Source of the DNA: CAVVIO01 sp963748095 | Lineage (GTDB): Bacteria; Bacteroidota; Bacteroidia; Bacteroidales; UBA10428 | DNA length: 64,000 nucleotides | Direction of reading: 5' to 3' | Assembly: GCA_963748095.1 (NCBI GenBank) | Contig: CAVVIO010000016.1 | Location: 124,001 to 188,000 of the forward strand | Shown: piece after piece, positions 9,759-19,077 of the stretch | Position numbering within the stretch: the first letter of the stretch is position 1 | How the letters are laid out: every line of letters begins with the position of its first letter | Program-made: the position numbers and the translations under genes | The notes under the pieces: generated by a model | Database searches by the model: none | What the model saw: only the letters and a program-made list of their open reading frames with translations | What the model was told of the DNA's origin: nothing

Positions 9759-11069
9759 TTACTTTTCCTGCGACATGCTGTTTACGGATTTGGTACAGAT
9801 CAACCGGTCATACCTGCCGTTCATATCTGTATAATACACAAAGAACCGGTAATTATTTTCAGTTTCATCATGATCTCCTTCAAAAGTATCCGTGTCAATG
9901 GTGCCATCGGCATTCTCGAGTGCATAGGCGTAATTGTATGATCCCTGTTTAAGCAGGGTTTCCAGTTCATACAATTTATCAACAGAATTGTATGACATCT
10001 CAAAATTTTTACTGATATTCCAGTTGGTGAGCCCACCGAACACATAAACCTGGTAACCGGTATAAGGCCCGTCTACAGCCAAACGAAACTGAACGTACAC
10101 ATAATCAGCCTCAACATCTTTATTCGTTGCACCTTCTTTTGTAATAAAATATTTACCGTTTAAGTCTTTTTGATAAAAGTAGGGTTTATAAATAAGTGGT
10201 TTATCTTCTTTCAGAATTACATGATAATATGGTTTTCTGAAGTCGATCAGGGCAACATTTTCAGTCTGGTATTTCATGCTGGCAATGTCGAACTGTCTGA
10301 ATTCATTTCCGCCTCCGAAAACAAACTTTCCGCTGTATGTATAATCAAGTTCTCCGGGTTTGATGAAAAGCGGTTTGGAAGTTTTAATGATTTTGTGCCA
10401 GTTTTGGTTTTGAATAATGAAAATCTTAAGTTGCCTCATAGGATCCATTACCGGAAACGAACTGTTCAGAATTTTAAATTCAATTTCCTGTCCACCTTCC
10501 GGGACCTTATAATCCACTGCCGGTCTGATGGTCGCCTGTATTTCCACTTTTTGTTCTGTAATGAAAAATCGTTTTGTAAGTATCACCTTGTCAGGATCGG
10601 AACTTTCAAATACCTGTATTATATAGTTCCCGCTTAATAACAATCTGGTATTTTCATCCGGAAATGTAACCGAATAATGTATATAACTATAAGTAGTATT
10701 AAACGAATAGGCAAAATCATTTATAGGTATCGAATTAAATCCTTCCATATATTCCGTTTCAGAAATGTCTGATGGTTCCCACTCAGCATTACAGTGAAGC
10801 AGTGAATAGGAATAATTCATTTGTTCATCCCCCAGTTCATCAAATGAAAGTACAAGTTTATCATTACTGTTTAATTCAATAATCGGATACGACATTTCCC
10901 ATCCTTTCCTGTAAAGTTGAACAGTTTTTATATCTTCATTATAAATAGAGTCATTGTATGTTCGTATATCATCACTATTATCCGATGCAATGCAGATATA
11001 TGGCAAGAGGTTAAAAAGTAATGTTGCAAGTATAAGTGTATTCAGCTTTTTATATATTATTTCCAACAT
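9759..11069 (-). CDS. DUF5103 family protein, T9SS plug-like
   Basis: 436 residues. A hydrophobic N-terminal segment (LNTLILATLLFNLLPYICIAS) suggests a signal peptide. The body is beta-rich and shows family features: NDSIYNEDIKTVQLYRKGWEMSYPII, LNSNDKLVLSFDELGDEQMNYSYSLLHCNAEWEPSD, NSSFPVMDPMRQLKIFIIQN and YVFGGLTNWN. DUF5103 includes the plug protein that closes the unoccupied SprA translocon of T9SS. That function is transferred from family knowledge. The gene stands alone, divergent from nqrA. Confidence 0.85.
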   Translation of the reverse strand: MLEIIYKKLNTLILATLLFNLLPYICIASDNSDDIRTYNDSIYNEDIKTVQLYRKGWEMSYPIIELNSNDKLVLSFDELGDEQMNYSYSLLHCNAEWEPSDISETEYMEGFNSIPINDFAYSFNTTYSYIHYSVTFPDENTRLLLSGNYIIQVFESSDPDKVILTKRFFITEQKVEIQATIRPAVDYKVPEGGQEIEFKILNSSFPVMDPMRQLKIFIIQNQNWHKIIKTSKPLFIKPGELDYTYSGKFVFGGGNEFRQFDIASMKYQTENVALIDFRKPYYHVILKEDKPLIYKPYFYQKDLNGKYFITKEGATNKDVEADYVYVQFRLAVDGPYTGYQVYVFGGLTNWNISKNFEMSYNSVDKLYELETLLKQGSYNYAYALENADGTIDTDTFEGDHDETENNYRFFVYYTDMNGRYDRLICTKSVNSMSQEK

Positions 11070-11434
11070 AACAGATTGATTAAACTTCTATAAACATTTA
11101 TTTGTTATTAAATAAACAACTGACAGATGATTTGCTAATTGTACTATAACCAAGGATGATAAACCCAATCACAAATCAGGCAAAAACCAGGTTGATCAAC
11201 ATAATGTATACCTGTTTATCCATTTCTTTATCCAAACAGGATAGTAAAGATGATCAACTATCATTTGATCCTGAAATTTACAAAACAAAATAATAAAAAG
11301 CGGAGAGTTATCAGAATAACAACATTATATTTATTCTGAATAATAAATATCTATATTTTTATATATTTGCGGGGTTGGTAAAATATTAAAAATAGCTATT
11401 TTTGTCCACTTGAATAAAAAGTAATTTACACATA
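11070..11434. other. Divergent intergenic region between the DUF5103 gene and nqrA
   Basis: 365 AT-rich bases with no supported gene. GTTGATCAAC at 11191-11200 is self-complementary and is partly repeated as TGATCAAC at 11251-11258. Between them CCTGTTT (11211-11217) and AAACAGG (11234-11240) can pair. TATATTTG at 11362-11369 is a candidate -7 element for nqrA. Confidence 0.5.
11362..11369 (+). promoter_or_regulatory. Candidate -7 promoter element for the nqr operon
   Basis: TATATTTG fits TAnnTTTG and lies 66 bases before the nqrA start. No convincing TTTG -33 element is seen at the usual distance. Confidence 0.4.
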
Positions 11435-12787
11435 ATGTCGGAAGTTATTAAGATTAAGAAAGGACTGAACATACCGATTCAGGGCAAAGCGGAAAAGATT
11501 TTTATAAAAGCCGGCCAGTCAGAAACATACGCAGTAAAACCCACTGATTTTCATGGATTAACTCCAAAGCTTACTGTAGATGTCAATCAGGAAGTTAAAG
11601 CCGGAACGCCATTATTCTTTGATAAATACCGCCCTTCCATTCAATTTACCTCACCTGTAAGCGGGAAAGTTATTGCTGTTAACCGTGGTGAACGCAGGAG
11701 AGTACTTGAAGTGGTAATCGAACCTGTCGGAGAAATGCAGTATGAAACTTTCAAAAAGGGAAACCCTCTCGAATTAAGTCGCGAAGAAGTAACCGATAAT
11801 CTGCTGAAATCAGGTATCTGGCCTGTGATCAGGCAAAGGCCTTATTCAATAATAGCCAATCCTGAAGTACAACCCAAATCGATTTTTATATCCGCTTTTG
11901 ATACATCTCCTTTAGCTCCCGATTACGATTTTGCAGTCAAGGGTTGTGAAAAAGAATTCCAAACCGGAATTGATGCACTTTCAAGGCTCACCGAAGGGAA
12001 GATCCATTTGAACATCAATTCTGAATATCCTGCATCGCCGGTTTTCAGTAATACAAAAGGTGTTCAGATAAATAAATTTAAAGGTCCCCATCCGGCAGGA
12101 AATGTCGGAATTCAAATACATCATATTGAACCACTGAATAAAGGCGATCTGATTTGGTATATTGCACCCCAGGATGTGATTACAATTGGACGGTTATTCG
12201 AAAACGGAATTTACGATGCATCGCGTGTAGTAGCACTTACAGGTTCCGAAGTTAATAAGCCTCTGTATTATAAACTTATCGCCGGTGCTTCTGTTAAAAA
12301 TATGGTTAACAATAATGTAAAGGAAGGACTGCTGCGATTTATCAGCGGAAATGTATTAACCGGCACAAAAATCACTTCTGAAGGTTATCTTGGATTTTAT
12401 GATTCGCAGGTAACTGTTATACCAGAAGGAAAACATTTCGAATTTTTAGGCTGGGCACTACCCGGGTTCGGAAAATTCAGCACCTCACATTCATTCTTTT
12501 CATGGCTGACTCCCAAACGGGAATACAAATTGGATACCAATCTTAACGGCGGAAATCGTGCACTGATGATCACCGGCAAATACGAAGAAGTACTTCCCAT
12601 GGACATCTTTCCCATGCAACTCATCAAAGCTATCATTGTAGAAGACATTGATATGATGGAGAAACTGGGGATATATGAAGTAGCAGAAGAAGATTTTGCA
12701 TTATGTGAATTTGTTTGCACCTCGAAAACAAACATACAATCCATCATCCGGAAGGGATTAGATATGATGGCAAAAGAAATGAGTTAA
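11435..12787 (+). CDS. nqrA: Na+-translocating NADH:quinone reductase subunit A
   Basis: 450 residues, the normal NqrA length. NqrA is the peripheral cytoplasmic subunit linked to quinone binding. It opens with IKIKKGLNIPIQGKAE, matching the conserved NqrA start, and continues with VKPTDFHGLTPKLTVDVNQEVKAGTPLFFDK and the FTSPVSGKVIAVNRGERR segment resembling the RnfC/NqrA barrel-sandwich fold. The end carries ALCEFVCTSKTNIQSIIRKGLDMMAKE. It is first in a six-gene operon in the canonical order A-F. Confidence 0.97.
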   Translation: MSEVIKIKKGLNIPIQGKAEKIFIKAGQSETYAVKPTDFHGLTPKLTVDVNQEVKAGTPLFFDKYRPSIQFTSPVSGKVIAVNRGERRRVLEVVIEPVGEMQYETFKKGNPLELSREEVTDNLLKSGIWPVIRQRPYSIIANPEVQPKSIFISAFDTSPLAPDYDFAVKGCEKEFQTGIDALSRLTEGKIHLNINSEYPASPVFSNTKGVQINKFKGPHPAGNVGIQIHHIEPLNKGDLIWYIAPQDVITIGRLFENGIYDASRVVALTGSEVNKPLYYKLIAGASVKNMVNNNVKEGLLRFISGNVLTGTKITSEGYLGFYDSQVTVIPEGKHFEFLGWALPGFGKFSTSHSFFSWLTPKREYKLDTNLNGGNRALMITGKYEEVLPMDIFPMQLIKAIIVEDIDMMEKLGIYEVAEEDFALCEFVCTSKTNIQSIIRKGLDMMAKEMS

Positions 12788-12812
12788 CAAGATGTTTAAT
12801 TAAGTTAAATGA

Positions 12813-13994
12813 ATGAAACCATTAAGAAATTTTGTTGATAAAATAAAACCACAGTTTGAGAAAGGAGGGCGCCTTGAAAAACTTCACAGTACATTCGATG
12901 CTTTTGAAACTTTTCTTTTCGTACCCGATAAAGTAACCGTTGAAGGCACGCATATCCGCGACAGTATCGATATGAAAAGAACCATGTCGATTGTTGTACT
13001 GGCTATGATCCCGGCACTTTTATTCGGTATGTGGAACACCGGATACCAGCATTTTCTGGCAACCGGACAGGAACAGGCTTTCTGGCCGACATTTTGGTTC
13101 GGTTTTCTCAAAGTAATTCCGATAGTAATCGTTTCCTATGTTTCAGGACTGGCAATCGAATTTGCTGTTGCCCAGATCAGAGGACACGAAGTAAGTGAAG
13201 GTTTTCTGGTTACGGGTATGCTTATCCCACTGGTTATGCCTGCTGATGTTCCCTTGTGGATGGTATCAGTATCAACCATATTTGCTGTAATAATCGGTGT
13301 GGAAGTATTTGGCGGCCCGGGCATGAATATTCTCAATCCGGCATTGACAGCCAGGGCATTTTTGTTTTTTGCCTATCCCTCCGAAATGTCGGGAAGTGAA
13401 GTTTGGATATCCGGTTTGAAAGAACATGGGAGTAAAATAGTTGACGGCTTTTCAGGCGCGACAATACTTTCCCAGGCATCAGAAGGAAGTACGCATTTTG
13501 TGAACGGTTTGGGACATCCTTATTCCGTGTGGGATATGTTTTTCGGGTCCATTCCCGGATCCATCGGTGAAACTTCCACACTGGCGATACTTATAGGTGC
13601 AGTAATTCTGATCTATACCGGAATCGGAAGCTGGAAAATCATCGCATCCGTTTTTGCAGGGGGTTTAGTTATGGGATTAATTCTGAACTTGTTTGCAGTG
13701 AATTCGTTTATGGCAGTTCCAGCCTGGGAACAGTTAATTCTTGGAGGGTTTGCTTTCGGTGCTGTTTTTATGGCCACCGACCCGGTAACGGCTGCACAAA
13801 CCGAGAAAGGAAAATACATTTACGGATTCCTGATTGGTATCATGGCCATTCTGATACGTGTGTTGAACCCGGCTTATCCCGAAGGGGTGATGCTCGCTAT
13901 TCTGTTATTAAATGTATTCGCACCGCTGATCGATCATTTTGTTGTGGAAGCCAACATAAAGAAACGTTTGAAACGGGCTGAAGCGAGAGCATAG
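12813..13994 (+). CDS. nqrB: Na+-translocating NADH:quinone reductase subunit B
   Basis: 393 residues, multi-spanning membrane subunit of the Na+ pump. The flavinylation motif DGFSGATIL carries the acceptor threonine (residue 217), to which ApbE attaches FMN by a phosphoester bond. Conserved blocks include GFLVTGMLIPLVMPADVPLW, GGPGMNILNPALTARAF and FMATDPVTAAQTEKGKYIYG. It follows nqrA by 25 bases. In the known complex NqrB also binds riboflavin and takes part in the ion pathway. Confidence 0.97.
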   Translation: MKPLRNFVDKIKPQFEKGGRLEKLHSTFDAFETFLFVPDKVTVEGTHIRDSIDMKRTMSIVVLAMIPALLFGMWNTGYQHFLATGQEQAFWPTFWFGFLKVIPIVIVSYVSGLAIEFAVAQIRGHEVSEGFLVTGMLIPLVMPADVPLWMVSVSTIFAVIIGVEVFGGPGMNILNPALTARAFLFFAYPSEMSGSEVWISGLKEHGSKIVDGFSGATILSQASEGSTHFVNGLGHPYSVWDMFFGSIPGSIGETSTLAILIGAVILIYTGIGSWKIIASVFAGGLVMGLILNLFAVNSFMAVPAWEQLILGGFAFGAVFMATDPVTAAQTEKGKYIYGFLIGIMAILIRVLNPAYPEGVMLAILLLNVFAPLIDHFVVEANIKKRLKRAEARA

Positions 13995-14036
13995 ATTAAT
14001 GGATAAAGATTGAATGATAGAAAATAAGAATATACA

Positions 14037-14870
14037 ATGAAAAGCTTTAGCAATACTTACATATTTGTTTTTTCAGCCGTTATGGTGGTTATAGTGGCGG
14101 CTTTATTATCTTCTGTATTCCTGAAACTCAAACCTGTTCAGGATAAGAATATAAAGCTGGAACAAATGCAAAACATACTTGCTTCGGTAAATATAAACAG
14201 TACTGAAAAAGATGCCGGGAAGAAATTCAATCAATATATCGTCGATAAATATGTTATCAATGACCAGGGTGAAAAAATACCCGGTATCGATGTTTTTTCT
14301 GTTAACATGAAAGTTGAGGTCTCAAAAATCGATAAAAGAAAAAAACTTCAGGAAATGCTGGTTGAGCATGCAATAAGTCCTTTTAAAAAATTTCTGGGGC
14401 AGTTTATGCATTTCAGCCAGGTGGATAAAGCATCTATTAATTCACAAATGACTAAAATCAAATCTTCACGGGAATTACCGGTTTATGTCTGTAAAAAAGA
14501 CGGGGAAGAATATTATATTTTTCCGGTAAGAGGAAAAGGACTATGGGGACCAATCTGGGGATACATTGCACTTAAGAACGATTTTAATACCATATACGGG
14601 GCCAACTTCGACCATAAAACCGAAACACCCGGACTGGGCGCTGAAATTAAAGAAAAGTGGTTCCAGGATAATTTTAAGGGAAAAAAGCTATTTGATGATG
14701 GTAAATTTGTTTCTATTGAAGTGGTGAAAGGCGGGGCCCCTGCAGGTGACCTGCATGGCGTAAATGCCATATCGGGGGCTACTATTACCAGTAAAGGAGT
14801 GCAGGCCATGATCCGGGATTGCCTGTCAGGATATTTGACTTTTTTTGAAAACCAAAAGAAAAAGATGTAG
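14037..14870 (+). CDS. nqrC: Na+-translocating NADH:quinone reductase subunit C
   Basis: 277 residues, with one N-terminal membrane helix (TYIFVFSAVMVVIVAALLSSVFL) and a large soluble FMN-binding domain. The flavinylation motif ISGATITSKGVQAM places the FMN acceptor at Thr249. GLWGPIWGYIALKNDFNTIYG and HKTETPGLGAEI are conserved NqrC/RnfG blocks. nqrD starts two bases after its stop, indicating tight coupling. Confidence 0.97.
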   Translation: MKSFSNTYIFVFSAVMVVIVAALLSSVFLKLKPVQDKNIKLEQMQNILASVNINSTEKDAGKKFNQYIVDKYVINDQGEKIPGIDVFSVNMKVEVSKIDKRKKLQEMLVEHAISPFKKFLGQFMHFSQVDKASINSQMTKIKSSRELPVYVCKKDGEEYYIFPVRGKGLWGPIWGYIALKNDFNTIYGANFDHKTETPGLGAEIKEKWFQDNFKGKKLFDDGKFVSIEVVKGGAPAGDLHGVNAISGATITSKGVQAMIRDCLSGYLTFFENQKKKM

Positions 14871-14872
14871 CT

Positions 14873-15520
14873 ATGAATGAGAAAGAACCTTTGTTTTCAC
14901 CTAAGAATATCAAACTGCTCACCGATCCGTTGAGTCATAGTAATCCTATTACTGTTCAGATTTTGGGTATTTGCTCGGCACTGGCGGTTACGGTAAAACT
15001 AAAACCATCGGTCGTCATGGCAATTTCAGTAATGGCCGTTTTAGCAGTTTCGAACGTCGTAATATCCCTCTTACGTAATTATATACCTCCGCGTATCAGG
15101 ATCATCGTAGAACTGGTAGTTATTGCCACTATGGTAATTCTTGTTGACCAGGTACTGAAGGCATATGCTTACGATGTGAGTAAACAATTATCCGTCTTTG
15201 TCGGACTTATCATCACCAACTGTATATTGATGGGCCGCCTGGAGGCATTTGCACTGGGTAATAAACCATGGCCGGCTTTTCTCGATGGCATAGGTAACGC
15301 GGCCGGATATGGAATAATACTTATAGTGGTTGCTTTCATCCGCGAAATACTGGGTTCGGGAACGATTTGGGGTTATCCCTTATTTGCCAATTTGCATATT
15401 TATCAGACAGGATATGTAAATAACGGATTAATGATTTTACCTCCAATGGCATTGATCACACTTGGAATTATTATCTGGGTGCACAGAAGCAAGAATAAGG
15501 ACTTAATAGAAACGAATTAA
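14873..15520 (+). CDS. nqrD: Na+-translocating NADH:quinone reductase subunit D
   Basis: 215 residues, with about six membrane helices. Cys34 (LGICSALAV) and Cys117 (ITNCILMGRLEAFAL) match the two cysteines that NqrD contributes to the Fe centre shared with NqrE in the known complex. The FLDGIGNAAGYG and FIREILGSGTIWG blocks are typical of NqrD/RnfE. It is packed tightly between nqrC and nqrE. Confidence 0.97.
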   Translation: MNEKEPLFSPKNIKLLTDPLSHSNPITVQILGICSALAVTVKLKPSVVMAISVMAVLAVSNVVISLLRNYIPPRIRIIVELVVIATMVILVDQVLKAYAYDVSKQLSVFVGLIITNCILMGRLEAFALGNKPWPAFLDGIGNAAGYGIILIVVAFIREILGSGTIWGYPLFANLHIYQTGYVNNGLMILPPMALITLGIIIWVHRSKNKDLIETN

Positions 15521-15524
15521 TAGT

Positions 15525-16142
15525 ATGGAAAATTTAATCAATATATTCGTTAAATCGGTTTTTATCGACAACATGATATTTGCCTATTTCCTGGGCATGT
15601 GTTCATATCTTGCTGTGTCGAAAACCGTGAAAACCTCCATGGGATTGGGAATTGCCGTGGTTTTTGTGCTGGGGTTTACGGTGCCGGTTAATTACCTGCT
15701 CGAGAATTATGTGTTGAAAAGCGGGGCCCTTACCTGGCTGGGTCCCAAATTCGCTGATGTCGACCTGAGCTTTTTGTCATTTATCATGTATATTGCGGTT
15801 ATTGCTTCCATGGTACAACTGGTAGAAATGATCATAGAAAAATTTTCTCCTGCCCTCTATAACTCACTGGGTATCTTCCTGCCACTGATCGCTGTAAACT
15901 GCGCCATCCTGGGAGGCTCCCTGTTTATGCAGGAAAGAGAATATGCTTCCATTGGTGAAGCAACAGCATTCGGACTAGGTTCAGGAGTAGGCTGGATGCT
16001 TGCTATTATCGGACTGGCGGCAATACGTGAAAAACTTCGTTATTCGAATATACCCGATCCGTTAAAAGGCTTGGGGATCACCTTTATTATAACAGGTTTA
16101 ATGGGTATTGCCTTCATGAGCTTTATGGGTATTAAATTGTAA
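15525..16142 (+). CDS. nqrE: Na+-translocating NADH:quinone reductase subunit E
   Basis: 205 residues, with about six membrane helices in inverted topology to NqrD. Cys26 (YFLGMCSYLAVSK) and Cys126 (IAVNCAILGGSLFM) are the partners of the NqrD cysteines for the intramembrane Fe site. QEREYASIGEATAFGLGSGVGWMLA is the conserved NqrE/RnfA block. The start lies four bases after the nqrD stop. Confidence 0.97.
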   Translation: MENLINIFVKSVFIDNMIFAYFLGMCSYLAVSKTVKTSMGLGIAVVFVLGFTVPVNYLLENYVLKSGALTWLGPKFADVDLSFLSFIMYIAVIASMVQLVEMIIEKFSPALYNSLGIFLPLIAVNCAILGGSLFMQEREYASIGEATAFGLGSGVGWMLAIIGLAAIREKLRYSNIPDPLKGLGITFIITGLMGIAFMSFMGIKL

Positions 16143-16168
16143 TTGGTTAAAATAAACAGCATAAGGAA

Positions 16169-17422
16169 ATGATTTTTTTGATGTCGCAGATGGGTATAAT
16201 ATCAATAAGCATTATAGTCTTCCTGCTTATTATTATGTCACTGGTAGCTATATTGCTTTTAGCCAGAAAAAGACTTACTCCCCAAGGGGAAGTACAACTG
16301 CAGGTAAACGATAAAGAATTTAATGTATCTCCCGGATCATCGGTGCTTTCCACCTTATCCAATCAGAATATTTACCTTCCCTCGGCTTGCGGAGGAGGAG
16401 GAACATGCGGTTTGTGTAAATGCCAGGTTATAGAAGGCGGCGGTTCGATACTCCCTACCGAAACCGGCTATTTCACTCGTAAAGAACAACAAAACAACTG
16501 GCGTTTGGGTTGCCAGGTGAAGATCAGGCAGGACATGAAAATACAGATCCCCGAGGAAATAATGGGGATAAAGAAATGGGAATGCGAAGTAGTTTCTAAC
16601 CGCAATGTAGCTACTTTTATTAAAGAGTTTGTGGTTCGTTTACCCAAAGGCGAGAAACTCGATTTTAATTCGGGCGGATATATCCAGATTGATGTTCCCC
16701 GGTATGAAATGTCTTTCAAAGACGTTGAGGTGGAAGAGCAATTCCGTGATGAGTGGGATAAATTTAATATGTGGGAATTGAAGACGAAAAATTCGGAAGA
16801 AACTTTCCGTGCTTATTCTATGGCTAACCATCCTGCCGAAGGAAATATCATTATGCTGAATATACGTATAGCAACTCCACCCTGGGACAGGTCAAAAGGA
16901 GGCTTTATGAATGTTACCCCGGGTATATGTTCATCCTTCATTTTCTCCCGTAAACCGGGAGATAAAGTAACCGTTTCAGGTCCTTACGGAGAATTTTTTA
17001 TAAAAAATACCGAACGGGAAATGATATACATTGGCGGAGGCGCCGGAATGGCACCGTTACGTTCGCATATATTTCACCTGTTCCATACACTGAAAACCAA
17101 CCGAAAAGTATCGTTCTGGTACGGAGCAAGGTCAAAGCGGGAAATATTTTACGAAGATGAATTCCGGAAAATCGAAAAACAATTCCCGAATTTTTCTTTC
17201 CATATTGCACTGTCCGAGCCTAAAGAAGAAGATAAATGGGACGGACTTAAAGGATTTATTCACCAGGTATTGTATAATGAATATCTGAGCAAGCAGGATG
17301 AACCGGAAGAAATTGAATTCTATCTTTGCGGACCACCAATGATGAACTCAGCTGTTCAAAAAATGCTTTATGACCTGGGCGTTCCCGATGAAATGGTTGA
17401 TTTCGACGATTTCGGCGGATAA
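16169..17422 (+). CDS. nqrF: Na+-translocating NADH:quinone reductase subunit F
   Basis: 417 residues. This is the NADH-oxidising entry subunit. After one N-terminal membrane helix comes a 2Fe-2S ferredoxin domain with Cys74, Cys80, Cys83 and Cys115 (SACGGGGTCGLC, then GCQV). An FAD domain follows with RAYSMANHPAEG, then an NADH domain with YIGGGAGMAPLRSH and YLCGPPMMNSAV, ending VDFDDFGG. Alternative ATG starts occur at 16181 and 16190 and would shorten the N-terminus by 4 or 7 residues. It closes the nqr operon; apbE follows after 157 bases. Confidence 0.97.
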   Translation: MIFLMSQMGIISISIIVFLLIIMSLVAILLLARKRLTPQGEVQLQVNDKEFNVSPGSSVLSTLSNQNIYLPSACGGGGTCGLCKCQVIEGGGSILPTETGYFTRKEQQNNWRLGCQVKIRQDMKIQIPEEIMGIKKWECEVVSNRNVATFIKEFVVRLPKGEKLDFNSGGYIQIDVPRYEMSFKDVEVEEQFRDEWDKFNMWELKTKNSEETFRAYSMANHPAEGNIIMLNIRIATPPWDRSKGGFMNVTPGICSSFIFSRKPGDKVTVSGPYGEFFIKNTEREMIYIGGGAGMAPLRSHIFHLFHTLKTNRKVSFWYGARSKREIFYEDEFRKIEKQFPNFSFHIALSEPKEEDKWDGLKGFIHQVLYNEYLSKQDEPEEIEFYLCGPPMMNSAVQKMLYDLGVPDEMVDFDDFGG

Positions 17423-17579
17423 TAAAATATAAGACTCTCAGGGGCTTGCTTTTCTATAGTTAAAGCAGAATTTTTACGATCATTCAAAATAAAAGAAATA
17501 CCTGTTTTATCTAAAACAAATCTGAATATTTCCTGAAAAAGGAATTCATTGTATATTTCTTTAAGTTGTTATAAGTATC

Positions 17580-18617
17580 ATGAAGAAAATTTTTGTAAGA
17601 GCTGTTATTTTATTGTTTGCCGTAGCATTAGGTATATTTATCGCCCGGAAGAGCTTCCCGGGTAAATACATGACTATCTCGGGTTTTACGCAAGGGACAA
17701 CCTATCATATTTCTTATCAGAGTAAAAAGGGAATAGATTTGCAGAATGATATAGACAGCCTGCTTGCCCGGTTCGATCAGTCCCTTTCCACCTATATAAA
17801 GAGTTCTATTATTTCGCGAGTAAACCGTAATGAACCGGGAGTGAAACTTGATACTTTTTTTGTTGATGTATTCCGTAAATCCTATGAAGTATACAAAACC
17901 ACCAACGGTGCATTTGATATCACGGTAGGGCCCATTGTGGATGCGCTCGGTTTCGGGCCTACGGAAGGAGTTAATGTCGACAGTGCACTCATCGATAGTC
18001 TGATGCTTTATGTGGGGATGGATAAAGTAAAAATCGAAAATGGTCATGTTGTTAAGAAATACAAAGAAACACTTCTCGATGTAAATGCCCTTGCCCAGGG
18101 ATATTCGGTTGATGTGGTTTGTCATTTTCTCGACAATAAACATATAAAGAATTACCTGGTTGAGATCGGAGGAGAAGTAAGGGCCAAAGGTAAAAACAAT
18201 AAAGGGGAACTATGGAGGGTTGGAGTTGACAAGCCCATTGAAAATAATCAGATACCGGGAGCGGATCTCCAGGCTATTATAGAACTTAATAACCAGGCAC
18301 TGGCCACATCCGGAAATTATCGAAAATTTTATGTGAAGAATGGCATTAAATACACACACACTATTAATCCCAAGACCGGTTATCCGGTATTAAAAACTGT
18401 TTTAAGTGCCAGTGTCGTCGCCAATGATTGCATCACAGCCGATGCTTATGCAACTGCCTTTATGGTGATGGGTTTCGAAAAAACAAAAGCTTTCCTTGCC
18501 AGTCATCCCGAGCTGGATGCTTACCTGATAACAGGAACAGAAAATGGCAAATACAATGTATTTGTCACGAAAAACCTGAAAAAATATATTGAAGAGGAAT
18601 CGTTAACTGCCAATTAG
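17580..18617 (+). CDS. apbE: FAD:protein FMN transferase
   Basis: 345 residues. An N-terminal membrane or signal segment (VRAVILLFAVALGIFIARK) places it in the periplasm or on the membrane surface. The ApbE fold is shown by FTQGTTYHISYQ, LDVNALAQGYSVDVV, IGGEVRAKGKN and YTHTINPKTGYPV, with the late TADAYATAFMVMG block that carries metal and FAD ligands. ApbE transfers FMN from FAD to the threonine of SGAT motifs, here NqrB Thr217 and NqrC Thr249. Its position behind nqrF supports that role. Confidence 0.95.
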   Translation: MKKIFVRAVILLFAVALGIFIARKSFPGKYMTISGFTQGTTYHISYQSKKGIDLQNDIDSLLARFDQSLSTYIKSSIISRVNRNEPGVKLDTFFVDVFRKSYEVYKTTNGAFDITVGPIVDALGFGPTEGVNVDSALIDSLMLYVGMDKVKIENGHVVKKYKETLLDVNALAQGYSVDVVCHFLDNKHIKNYLVEIGGEVRAKGKNNKGELWRVGVDKPIENNQIPGADLQAIIELNNQALATSGNYRKFYVKNGIKYTHTINPKTGYPVLKTVLSASVVANDCITADAYATAFMVMGFEKTKAFLASHPELDAYLITGTENGKYNVFVTKNLKKYIEEESLTAN

Positions 18618-18650
18618 CAGTGTGAGGATTTCATTTTACCCTACTTCATT

Positions 18651-18815
18651 TAAAATACAAATCTCAAATTCCAAATCCCCCACCACAAATTTCAACTTTT
18701 GCTATATGCTTATTCTTTGAGATTAATTTGATTATTGGAATTATGATAACTGAAACTTATTTGGAATTTGATGCTTGTTTCTTGGAATTTGATGCTTGTT
18801 TTTTGGAATTTGTTT
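18651..18815. repeat. Intergenic repeat element, copy A
   Basis: AT-rich spacer containing CCACAAATTTCAACT, TTTGATTATT and a 21-base tandem block based on TTGGAATTTGATGCTTG (18761-18781 and 18782-18802, with a partial third copy). The same ordered motifs recur at 20431-20560, so this is a dispersed repeat. No coding potential is supported. Confidence 0.65.
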
Positions 18816-18816
18816 A

Positions 18817-19011
18817 TTATGTCTCTTCCACTGTACAGGCATCAGCAGGACCACAGGCACAGGAAAAACCGTTTTCGGCAGTAGCCTGACAGGAACCTCC
18901 TGTGAACTTTGCTTTCTTATCTATCAGCAATTTAATGCCAAGAGCCAGCATGGCCACAGCGACCATTACCAACGATATTAATAATAATTTCAAAAATGCC
19001 ATCTTAATCAA
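18817..19011 (-). CDS. Small single-helix cysteine-bearing membrane protein, NqrM-like
   Basis: 64 residues. One membrane helix (LLLISLVMVAVAMLALGIKLLI) is followed by KKAKFTGGSCQATAENGFSC and then ACGPADACTVEET. The GSC....C.C....C pattern after a single helix resembles NqrM (DUF539), the small factor needed to mature Na+-NQR, probably by delivering iron to the NqrD/NqrE site. It lies just past apbE on the opposite strand. The assignment rests on layout, cysteines and context, not on an alignment. Some start uncertainty remains (ATG at 19011 or 19002). Confidence 0.6.
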   Translation of the reverse strand: MIKMAFLKLLLISLVMVAVAMLALGIKLLIDKKAKFTGGSCQATAENGFSCACGPADACTVEET

Positions 19012-19077
19012 TATTAATGAAAAAATTCCGACAGACTCACTGCCGTATATCCATTAACAATGTGACTGGTGAAAAGT

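Noticed and set aside
10170..10637. Plus-strand 155-residue frame
   Set aside because: It is antisense to the DUF5103 gene and shows no domain.
18796..18981. Plus-strand 61-residue cysteine-rich frame
   Set aside because: It is the antisense shadow of the NqrM-like gene, whose helix-plus-cysteine layout is far more protein-like.
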